Under the pieces are notes generated by a model. That model was not told the origin of the DNA. It searched no databases and saw nothing but the letters and a program-made list of their open reading frames with translations. Below are positions 1-6,009 of a DNA stretch of 18,030 nucleotides, piece after piece; position 1 is the stretch's first letter; the number at the start of each line of letters is the position of its first letter. Origin of the DNA: JADLEX01 sp964586775 (lineage in GTDB: Bacteria; Lernaellota; Lernaellaia; JACKCT01). The DNA is taken from the NCBI GenBank assembly GCA_964586775.1, contig CAZPJD010000213.1, positions 1 to 18,030 on the forward strand. Reading direction: 5' to 3'. Made by a program: the position numbers and the translations under genes.

Positions 1-165
1 CGCTCGGCGTCACCACGAACCCCCCTTTCCGCACGTTGCCCCGCGCTTTCGCGCCGCGCGTCTTTCCCACGACCCGTTGCCTTATCGCGGTTGCGTTGAG
101 CTTCGATCGCGACGACCCGCTTTCGGGAGGACTTCCGCCAAAATGACAGCGCCCATGCCGGGCGC
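1..165. other. Left edge without a supported gene; possible start of a leftward gene
   Basis: No reading frame here resembles a known protein. On the minus strand a purine-rich stretch (AAAGGGGGG, complement of 20-28) stands 6 bases before a GTG at 13-11. A leftward gene could therefore start at position 13 and run off the window. Only four codons are visible, so this is a possibility and not a call. Confidence 0.2.
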
Positions 166-203
166 ACAAAAACAAACCCCGGAGCCCGAAGGCTCCGGGG
201 TTT
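166..203 (-). terminator. Rho-independent terminator of the Asp-rich lipoprotein gene
   Basis: A perfect 13-bp stem (174-186 paired with 191-203) closes a four-base loop that reads UUCG on the minus strand between C and G, the extra-stable tetraloop. On the minus strand the stem is followed by GTTTTTGT, the expected U-tract. It lies about 24 bases past the stop of the leftward lipoprotein gene, so it fits as that gene's terminator. Confidence 0.9.
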
Positions 204-226
204 GCGGATCTACAGAGTTCAGTGCG

Positions 227-850
227 TCAGGGCACGAACACGCAGAGGTTCTCGATCAGGTTGCTCAGGTTGCCTTCGCCGTCCGTCGCCTCGACGTCGA
301 CGCAAACGTCGTCGCCGAAGGGCACGAGGGACGAGAAGTCCACGCCGATACCCACATCGACCGGGGCGCCGCAATCGGGGGCACTGGGGGCGCCGCTGGT
401 GAAGTCATCCCAGAAGAGGTCGCCCTGCAGGGCCGGCGTCTGGGTGCCGGTCTGCCACACGAAGATCTGTCCGCCGGACAGATCGTCATCCACGTCGCAC
501 ACAGTCCACATCAGCACGCTGACGATGTCGCCGGAGCCGTCGTCGGCCGCCGGATCCGGATCCCACAGGCCGCCGCCGAGAACGGGAGCCGAGCCGGAGC
601 CGTCATCGTCGGAGTCGTCGTCGGTGTCGTCGTCGGTGTCGTCGTCGGTGTCGTCGTCGGTGTCGTCGTCGGTGTCGTCGTCGGTGTCGTCGTCGGTGGC
701 GTCGTCATCAAAGATGTCGTCATCCGCCGTGTCGTCGTCGTCATCGTCGTCGTCATCGCCGCTGGCGCAGGCCATGAAGGCGGTCATGCCGAACACCATG
801 CTCAGCACGAGCGCCACCAGAAAGAACCGATTGCCGAGAAGTTTGGTCAT
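227..850 (-). CDS. Secreted lipoprotein with Asp-rich DDDT repeat
   Basis: The 207-residue product starts with a basic n-region and a hydrophobic helix (about 8-24). A lipobox ending FMAC follows, with Cys28 as the predicted lipidation site. Next come about 50 residues dominated by aspartate (32-83), including seven exact TDDD units. The remaining domain (about 85-207) has four cysteines and a Val/Asp pattern near the end (VCVDVEATDGEGN) reminiscent of Ig-like or cadherin-like beta-sandwiches. No enzymatic motif is visible. The acidic stretch probably acts as a spacer or calcium-binding linker holding the domain off the membrane; that is inference. The ATG has a strong RBS (GGGAGGG, complement of 857-863, spacing 6). 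A terminator follows, so the gene is probably monocistronic. Lipoproteins with such DDDT tracts are a habit of some deltaproteobacterium-like genomes. Confidence 0.85.
   Translation of the reverse strand: MTKLLGNRFFLVALVLSMVFGMTAFMACASGDDDDDDDDDTADDDIFDDDATDDDTDDDTDDDTDDDTDDDTDDDTDDDSDDDGSGSAPVLGGGLWDPDPAADDGSGDIVSVLMWTVCDVDDDLSGGQIFVWQTGTQTPALQGDLFWDDFTSGAPSAPDCGAPVDVGIGVDFSSLVPFGDDVCVDVEATDGEGNLSNLIENLCVFVP
602..697 (-). repeat. Coding 12-bp tandem repeat (TDDD units)
   Basis: Seven identical copies of the plus-strand unit GTCGTCGTCGGT run without a gap from 614 to 697. A degenerate eighth copy at 602-613 encodes SDDD. On the coding strand each unit reads ACC GAC GAC GAC. The identity at DNA level, including third codon positions, points to recent slippage or homogenisation. 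The 12-bp length keeps the frame whatever the copy number. Confidence 0.95.
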
Positions 851-1081
851 ATGTCACCCTCCCATAAAGTCCGGGTTCCAAGGGGTTATGGGACTGTGGT
901 CGTCTCGAACTTCGATCACGGTCCCTCTTCAACGCCGTCCATATGCCACAAAATCGAAGCAAACGGAAGACCTTTTTGCGACAGGTCCTCCCGGGCGAAA
1001 AATCGGGCGGGAAACTGACCGGCGGTCGATTGTGGGGATGACGATCGCGGCCGGGCCTGCAAAACGGCTGCGTAACCGCCG

Positions 1082-1705
1082 TCACGCCCGCCCGGATTGC
1101 AGCATGCGGCGCAATATCTCGCGGCTGACGTACTTGAGCGTGTCGAAAACGCCCTGCCCCGTCACCGCGACGCACCCGAAGACCCCCGCCCCCTCGACAT
1201 CGAGGAGGCGGCGCAGCTCGTCCTCGGCCAGCGCCCCCGCCACATCGCGTTTGTTGAACTGGACAGCGCGGGGAATGGCCTTCCAGTCGAGTCCGTAGTC
1301 GGCCAGCGTTGCGCGGATCTGCTTCCAACTGTCCAGATTGTCCTGCACGCGGTCGGGCCCGGAATCGGCCACGAAGACCATGGCGTCGATGCCCGACAGG
1401 ATCATCCGCTTGGACGAATCGAAGGGGATGTGCCCGGGAAGCGTGTAGAGGTGCAGGCGCGAACGAAACCCGTGGATGCGCCCGAGAAAAAGCGGGAGAA
1501 AGTCGAAGTAGGCGGTGCGTTCGGCGTCGCGGTTCAGGCTGATGAGGTCGCCGACGTGCTGCTTCGCCGTCCGCTCGCCGATGCAGCGCAAATTGGTGGA
1601 CTTGCCCGACCCTGGCGGCCCGACGTACACCACCTTGGCGTTCAGATCCCGCGTCTTGTAGTTGATGAAGGCCACACGCGCCCCGGACTTCGGCTGAGCG
1701 CGCAT
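1082..1705 (-). CDS. MglA-like small GTPase
   Basis: This is a 207-residue Ras-superfamily GTPase of the bacterial MglA type. In the family, MglA proteins set cell polarity and motility and are switched by MglB (roadblock) GAPs. Visible motifs are the FINY start of the fold (13-16), the P-loop GPPGSGKS (29-36), the conserved FDFLPL block (67-72), the G3-equivalent TLPGH (88-92) and the base-binding NKRD (151-154). At position 92, where MglA normally has Gln (PGQ), this protein has His. The ATG at 1705 is chosen because upstream codons are unconserved and would run into the neighbouring gene. A GTG at 1675, with weak GGGG upstream, would match the usual MglA N-terminus even better (197 residues). 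No MglB-like gene is adjacent. The gene diverges from the peptidase gene at 1758. Confidence 0.88.
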   Translation of the reverse strand: MRAQPKSGARVAFINYKTRDLNAKVVYVGPPGSGKSTNLRCIGERTAKQHVGDLISLNRDAERTAYFDFLPLFLGRIHGFRSRLHLYTLPGHIPFDSSKRMILSGIDAMVFVADSGPDRVQDNLDSWKQIRATLADYGLDWKAIPRAVQFNKRDVAGALAEDELRRLLDVEGAGVFGCVAVTGQGVFDTLKYVSREILRRMLQSGRA

Positions 1706-1757
1706 TGTAGGGTCCCGGGCGCGCGCTCGTAAAGGTCTTGCCGATGGGGGTTTCCCG

Positions 1758-2423
1758 ATGAAGGTCCCGCGACTTCTGGTCACCGGATTCGACGACTTCG
1801 GCGACGTATCGCCCAACGCATCCGCCGAGGTGTTGCGACTTCTCCCCGATGTCTTCTACGGCGGCGGCTTCGACCTGCGTACGCAGGTGCTACCGACGCG
1901 TTACGACCTGGCTACGAAAAAGATGGCTTCGTTGCTGCGCCGCGTGCGCCCCGACATGGCGCTCGCGCTGGGCGTCGCGCCGTCGCCGTGCCTGCGTCTG
2001 GAGCAGATCGCGATCAATTGGATCGACGCGCCGGGCCGGCCCGACAACGCGGGGCGCGTGGCGACGGGAGTGGAGATCGCGCGCGGCGGCCCGGCGGCGC
2101 ACTGGAGCGCGTTTCGCGGCGACCGCGAACTGCTCGCCAAGCTGCACGCTGCGGATCTGCCGGCCGTGCTCTCGGTGTCGGCGGGGACCTTCGTGTGCAA
2201 CGCGGCCATGTATGCCGCCCTGCGCGAGCTGGCGCGGACGGAAAGCGCGATCCCGTTCGGCTTCCTGCACATCCCCCGCGCAACGGCGGACATCGCGCGT
2301 CGCCCCGAGGCCGAGCAGCGCGAGGTTGCCGGTTGGCCGCCGGTGCTCGCCGCGCGCGCGGTGCGCATCGTCGCCGAGCACTGGCGCGAGACGGCGAAAC
2401 GCCCGCGCCGCCGGGGTGCATAA
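1758..2423 (+). CDS. pcp: Pyroglutamyl-peptidase I (pyrrolidone-carboxylate peptidase, C15)
   Basis: The 221-residue cytoplasmic cysteine peptidase removes N-terminal pyroglutamate from peptides. The family signature is complete. It has LLVTGFDDFG at the N-terminus (6-15), the catalytic Glu in LEQIAIN (Glu82), the nucleophile in SAGTFVCN (Cys147) and the catalytic His in GFLHIP (His171). Length matches the usual 200-220 residues. The FDDFG variant replaces the commoner FEPFG. The ATG has a GGGGG run 7 bases upstream (1746-1750). The gene diverges from the MglA-like gene with only 52 bp between starts, so the promoters must be close or overlapping. The C-terminus is Arg-rich. Functional assignment is firm; physiological substrates are unknown. 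Confidence 0.92.
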   Translation: MKVPRLLVTGFDDFGDVSPNASAEVLRLLPDVFYGGGFDLRTQVLPTRYDLATKKMASLLRRVRPDMALALGVAPSPCLRLEQIAINWIDAPGRPDNAGRVATGVEIARGGPAAHWSAFRGDRELLAKLHAADLPAVLSVSAGTFVCNAAMYAALRELARTESAIPFGFLHIPRATADIARRPEAEQREVAGWPPVLAARAVRIVAEHWRETAKRPRRRGA

Positions 2424-2442
2424 ACGCCATTCGCCTTAATGC

Positions 2443-2471
2443 TTGTTCGCGCGGCGGGCGGTTCGTAAGAT
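2443..2471 (+). promoter_or_regulatory. Candidate sigma70-type promoter for lemA
   Basis: TTGTTC (2443-2448) and TAAGAT (2466-2471) are separated by exactly 17 bases, about 70 bases before the lemA start. Both hexamers are imperfect (3/6 and 4/6 matches), so the spacing is the main support. Confidence 0.35.
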
Positions 2472-2537
2472 GGCGACAACACCCGAACTGCGAAACGCGG
2501 CGCGACGCGAAACGAAGCGCCAAAGGGGGAGGAACCG

Positions 2538-3131
2538 ATGATCGCACTCTTGGTCGTGCTCGGCGTCGTCGCCGTCTTCGTGATCTTCGTCGTGGGTATC
2601 TACAACGGCCTCGTCACGAAGAAGAACCTGTTCAAAAACGCGTTCGCGCAGATCGACGTGCAGCTCAAGCGGCGCTACGACCTGATCCCGAATCTCGTCG
2701 AGACCGCCAAGGGCTATTTGAAGCACGAGCGCGAGACGCTCGAAGCCGTCATCGCCGCGCGCAGCGGCGCGGTCACCGCGGGGAAGGCCGCGGCCGCGAA
2801 CCCCGGCGATCCGTCGGCCATGCAGGGCCTGATGCAGGCCGAAGGCGTCTTGAGCGGCGCGCTCGGCAAACTGTTCGCCCTGTCCGAGTCGTATCCCGAC
2901 CTGAAGGCCAACCAGAACATGATGCAATTGACCGAAGAGCTGACCTCGACCGAGAACAAGATCGCGTTCTCGCGCCAGGCCTTCAACGACGCGGTCGCCT
3001 CGTACAATATCGCCCGCGAAAAATTCCCCGCGAACATCGTGGCGGGCATGTTCAATTTCTCGCAGGCCGACCTGCTGGAGCCGATCGAGTCGCCGCAGGA
3101 GCGCCAGGCGCCCAAGGTGTCGTTCTCGTAA
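2538..3131 (+). CDS. lemA: LemA family membrane protein
   Basis: The 197-residue protein has one N-terminal transmembrane helix (about 2-24). The conserved LemA coiled-helix domain follows: YNGLVTKKN, AFAQIDVQLKRRYDLIPNLV (about 36-55), then SENKIAFSRQAFNDAV-type helices and the YNIAREKFP segment. LemA proteins are widespread but poorly understood; they sit in the inner membrane and are very often encoded directly before an HtpX-like M48 metallopeptidase. Such a peptidase does occur downstream here, at 6002, but two ATPase genes lie between. The start is secure: AGGGGGAGGA (2524-2533) lies at ideal spacing from the ATG. A short hairpin (3132-3148) follows the stop but lacks a U-tract, so read-through into the ATPase genes is likely. 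Confidence 0.93.
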   Translation: MIALLVVLGVVAVFVIFVVGIYNGLVTKKNLFKNAFAQIDVQLKRRYDLIPNLVETAKGYLKHERETLEAVIAARSGAVTAGKAAAANPGDPSAMQGLMQAEGVLSGALGKLFALSESYPDLKANQNMMQLTEELTSTENKIAFSRQAFNDAVASYNIAREKFPANIVAGMFNFSQADLLEPIESPQERQAPKVSFS

Positions 3132-3184
3132 ATCGCCGGCGGCGATTAGGGGGGGGGATCGGAGGGTCTTGACGCGCAAGTCGG

Positions 3185-3232
3185 TTTGACGTACGAAGAA
3201 TTCGACGTACGTTGAATATGACGTACGTCGAA
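3185..3232. promoter_or_regulatory. Three tandem 16-bp palindromic repeats (operator or iteron-like)
   Basis: Three adjacent 16-mers without gaps: TTTGACGTACGAAGAA (3185-3200), TTCGACGTACGTTGAA (3201-3216) and TATGACGTACGTCGAA (3217-3232). All share GACGTACG, and each is a near-perfect palindrome around TTCGACGTACGTCGAA. A partial fourth copy (TTCGACG) follows at 3233-3239. The block has 20 G/C in 48 bases, far below its surroundings. It ends 25 bases before the GTG of the first ATPase gene. Tandem dyads in this position usually bind a dimeric DNA-binding protein. The winged-helix ATPase encoded at 4453 is an obvious but unproven candidate. Confidence 0.8.
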
Positions 3233-3246
3233 TTCGACGCCTGTTC

Positions 3247-3251
3247 GGAGG
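3247..3251 (+). promoter_or_regulatory. RBS that fixes the GTG start of the first ATPase
   Basis: GGAGG lies 6 bases before GTG at 3258. No in-frame ATG with a comparable site is present nearby, so this site supports the GTG start. Confidence 0.7.
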
Positions 3252-3257
3252 TCGCCC

Positions 3258-4451
3258 GTGGCGCGTCCCATCACTGGAGGAGCGGTTCCGCCCGCACGGA
3301 TCGTCGGCCGCGACGATATCATCCGGCGGGTATGGGACACGCTGGAGACCCAAAGCGCGATCCTGCAAGCCGAACGGCGCATCGGCAAAACGTGTGTGGT
3401 CTTAAAAATGGCGGCCGAACCGAGCACTGGCTGGCGACCCGTCTATTTTGTCGTCGAAGGCGTCCGTTCCCCCGGCGCGTTCGCATCCCGGCTCGTTGAA
3501 GAGCTGTCCACGCTCGCTTCGATCCGGGGTTTCATCTTCGCCAATTTGAAGAATCTCTACGGCCAGGTTTTCGGGAAGCCTGTCCTGAATTTTCAGTTGC
3601 CGGAAGTTCGCGACCACTGGCAGAACCTGCTCATGACGCTCCTGCGGGATCTGCGAGACAACTCCGCCGATCGACTACTCCTCGTCTGGGACGAGTTTCC
3701 GGCGATGATCGAAAACATTGCGGTGGATCACGGTGCCACCACGGCAATGCAACTGCTCGATCTGCTGCGCGACTTCCGCCACGAGGACCCGCAAGGGCGC
3801 GTGCGGATGCTCTACACCGGATCGATCGGGCTGCACCTGGTGGTGGCGGCGCTGCGCGCCAAGGGCCACAAGAATCCGTCGCAAAACGACATGTACGCGT
3901 TTTCGCTCGGCGGTCTCGCCCGCGAAGATGCGATTCTCCACGCGCGCCTGGATCTCGAAGGACTCGTCGCCGGAAAAGATATCCGACTCGGCGATCCCAT
4001 CGACGTGGTCGCGGGCGCTCTGGCGGACGAAGCCGATGGGCTGCCGTTCTACATGAGCCACGCCGCGGTGAAGCTCTGCGACGTCGAGGGCGCGATCCGT
4101 GCGGCCGACGCGCGCAACGCCGTCGACCGGTTGATTCGGGACACCAACGACGTCGCCTCGTTTCGGCACTACGCGAATCGGATCGAGCAGTACTACAACT
4201 TCCAGCCCGCCGGCGCGGTCGTTTCAACGGAAATTCTGAACACCCTGTGCCGGGACGATCGTCCGATGGTTGAGGCGGACCTCTATGATGCCGTCTCCTC
4301 GAAAACGAGTCCCGGCACGAACGCCGAATTCCGCAAGTGCCTTGAAATGCTCGTGACCGACCACTACCTGGTGATCGATGGCGACTCGCCGCGCCGCTAC
4401 GCGTTCAAGTACGGTCTGATCCGCCGGTGGTGGCGCGTGAATCGGGGCTGA
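3258..4451 (+). CDS. P-loop ATPase of the STAND / archaeal-ATPase type, first gene of ATPase pair
   Basis: The 397-residue cytoplasmic ATPase opens with a VGRDD-type entry box (16-20). A Walker A of the RRIGKT form follows (QAERRIGKT, 37-45), with Ala38 where the usual motif begins with Gly. Walker B is LLLVWDEFP (140-148) and a sensor-like segment is YTGSIGLH (186-193). The C-terminal part (about 322-395) looks like a winged helix (ILNTLC... LEMLVTDHYLVIDGDSPRRYAFKYGLIRRWW). Proteins with this order belong to the broad ATPase_2/AAA_16-like group. Members act as signalling or DNA-linked switches, and many are uncharacterised. No nuclease, protease or membrane domain is seen. Only one base separates its stop from the next ATPase gene, implying coupled expression and probably a complex. 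Sampled lines are notably lower in GC than lemA. Specific function is unknown. Confidence 0.85.
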   Translation: MARPITGGAVPPARIVGRDDIIRRVWDTLETQSAILQAERRIGKTCVVLKMAAEPSTGWRPVYFVVEGVRSPGAFASRLVEELSTLASIRGFIFANLKNLYGQVFGKPVLNFQLPEVRDHWQNLLMTLLRDLRDNSADRLLLVWDEFPAMIENIAVDHGATTAMQLLDLLRDFRHEDPQGRVRMLYTGSIGLHLVVAALRAKGHKNPSQNDMYAFSLGGLAREDAILHARLDLEGLVAGKDIRLGDPIDVVAGALADEADGLPFYMSHAAVKLCDVEGAIRAADARNAVDRLIRDTNDVASFRHYANRIEQYYNFQPAGAVVSTEILNTLCRDDRPMVEADLYDAVSSKTSPGTNAEFRKCLEMLVTDHYLVIDGDSPRRYAFKYGLIRRWWRVNRG

Positions 4452-4452
4452 C

Positions 4453-6009
4453 ATGGCAACGTTTCGACTTCCGTTCTTGAGCCGATTCACGCCGGGCAAT
4501 TCCGACCCGGAGCTGCTCGAGCGCGTTCTCGTCAAGCACCGCAAGCTGGCGGATCAGGTTCTGCGCGACATCGCCGACGGCGCAAAGAACCGTTCGGGGC
4601 ACCATTGGCTTCTCGTCGGCCCGCGCGGCAGCGGGAAGTCGCACTTGCTGGCCGTCGTCTACAACCGCATCGTGGCGAAACCCGCGCTGCGCCGAAAACT
4701 CGCCATCGCTTACATGAAGGAGGAAGAGCGCGGCGTCTCGTCGTTCCTCGTGTGGCTCGTGCAAATCCTGCACGCCTTCGAGCGACGCGAGCCGGACGGA
4801 TCGTCCCTGACGGCGAAGATTGATGCGCTCACAACCATGCCGCTCGATGTCGCGGAAACCACCGCCGAGCGGTTGGTGATCGATTACGTCGGCGGTCGCA
4901 TGCTCGTCCTGCTCACCGAGAACCTCGACGACGTCTTCGGCGGCCTGGGCGTCGCGGGGCAAAAAAAGCTCCGCGATCTGATCCAGCGGACACGAAACTG
5001 GATCGTCGTCGCGACCACGCAGGAGCTCTTCGACGACGTGTCCGACGAGTCCGCGCCCTTCCACGGGTTTTTCCGCTCTCGCCACCTCGATCCCCTCACG
5101 GAAGACGAATCACTGGAGCTCGTGCGTGCGCTGGCCGCTTGGGACAAGCGTGAGCGCCTTTGCGAGGAACTCCAATCGCCCGAAGGGATCGGACGCATTC
5201 GCGCGATTCACACGTACGCCGAAGGCAATCCTCGCCTCATGGTGACCTTCTATCAGGTGATCGATCTCGATACGATCGAGGACATCGAGCGCGTTTTCCT
5301 GAACATGGTTGAGGAGCTAACGGCCTACTATCAGGAGCGCATACAGGTGCTCACGGGCTCGCAGCAGGGGATCGTCGAATACCTCTGCAAGTGCGGCGGG
5401 GCTGCCGTTCCCGTCAAGGAGATCGCTCGAAACCGCTTTCAATCCGAGCAGACGGTTTCCAAACAACTCGGCCTGCTCGCCAACAAGCGGATTGTCAGAT
5501 CCGATAAGGACGGTCGGGAGTCCTTTTACGAACTCACCGAGCCGCTCTTTCGAATCTGCTTGGAAATCAAGTCGAATATCGGCAAGCCGATCGACCTCTT
5601 CGTAAATTTTCTCAGCACGTACTGCGTTTTTCAAGAGTTGGCAGTCGGGGTTTCGACATCCTCCGACGCCCGACGACGCCCCGAGACCGACGAGGCGCTC
5701 GAAAGGATTTTGCAATCCATCGCAAGCGGATCGAACCCGCAGAGCAAAGATGTCGAGCTGCTTCGCTTCTTCTTTTCTCCTCGTTTTGGCGGACATCGCA
5801 TGTCCACGCGCCGGGAGATCGTCGCCGGGCTGATCGAAATCGCGAATCGTTCGACGGAGCGGTGGATGGAAGTCGCGATCAGAGCGGTGAAGGACGTCGC
5901 GCAGGACGATTCTCGCAGGAACATCCGGAAATACCCTCGCGAGATTCGGTCCACGCTGGACGCATTGGCGAAGGGGATTCTCGAGTACCCGGAGGGAGAC
6001 CATGCCTGA
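4453..6009 (+). CDS. AAA+ ATPase with winged helix (Orc1/Cdc6-like layout), second gene of ATPase pair
   Basis: The 518-residue protein has Walker A GPRGSGKS (56-63) and a Walker B-like strand ending LLTENLDD (153-160), in which the usual DE is displaced. Sensor-1 is probably VVATTQ (185-190) and sensor-2 GNPRL (258-262). A winged helix covers about 303-370, with a recognition-helix-like stretch QSEQTVSKQLGLLANKRIV and a wing ending FYELTEPLFRICLE. A further helical domain of about 140 residues follows. The order AAA+ plus sensor-2 plus winged helix is that of Orc1/Cdc6 and related DNA-binding switches. The gene starts one base after the first ATPase ends and has only a weak RBS of its own. 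Its last 8 bases overlap the M48 gene, whose RBS (5991-5996) lies inside it. DNA binding, perhaps at 3185-3232, is inferred. Confidence 0.85.
   Translation: MATFRLPFLSRFTPGNSDPELLERVLVKHRKLADQVLRDIADGAKNRSGHHWLLVGPRGSGKSHLLAVVYNRIVAKPALRRKLAIAYMKEEERGVSSFLVWLVQILHAFERREPDGSSLTAKIDALTTMPLDVAETTAERLVIDYVGGRMLVLLTENLDDVFGGLGVAGQKKLRDLIQRTRNWIVVATTQELFDDVSDESAPFHGFFRSRHLDPLTEDESLELVRALAAWDKRERLCEELQSPEGIGRIRAIHTYAEGNPRLMVTFYQVIDLDTIEDIERVFLNMVEELTAYYQERIQVLTGSQQGIVEYLCKCGGAAVPVKEIARNRFQSEQTVSKQLGLLANKRIVRSDKDGRESFYELTEPLFRICLEIKSNIGKPIDLFVNFLSTYCVFQELAVGVSTSSDARRRPETDEALERILQSIASGSNPQSKDVELLRFFFSPRFGGHRMSTRREIVAGLIEIANRSTERWMEVAIRAVKDVAQDDSRRNIRKYPREIRSTLDALAKGILEYPEGDHA

Noticed and set aside
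77..1018. Long rightward open frame over the lipoprotein gene
   Set aside because: Its Val/Gly repeats are the complement of the Asp tract; the leftward frame has a signal peptide, lipobox, RBS and terminator.
1706..1816. 37-residue N-terminal extension of the MglA-like protein
   Set aside because: Unlike any MglA N-terminus, and it would overlap the start of the divergent peptidase gene.
3132..3148. 7-bp stem hairpin right after lemA as a terminator
   Set aside because: Followed by a run of G and not T, with a three-base loop; at most a weak pause or processing site.
2436..3368. 310-codon leftward frame opposite lemA
   Set aside because: No domain, biased composition; the lemA frame is unmistakable.
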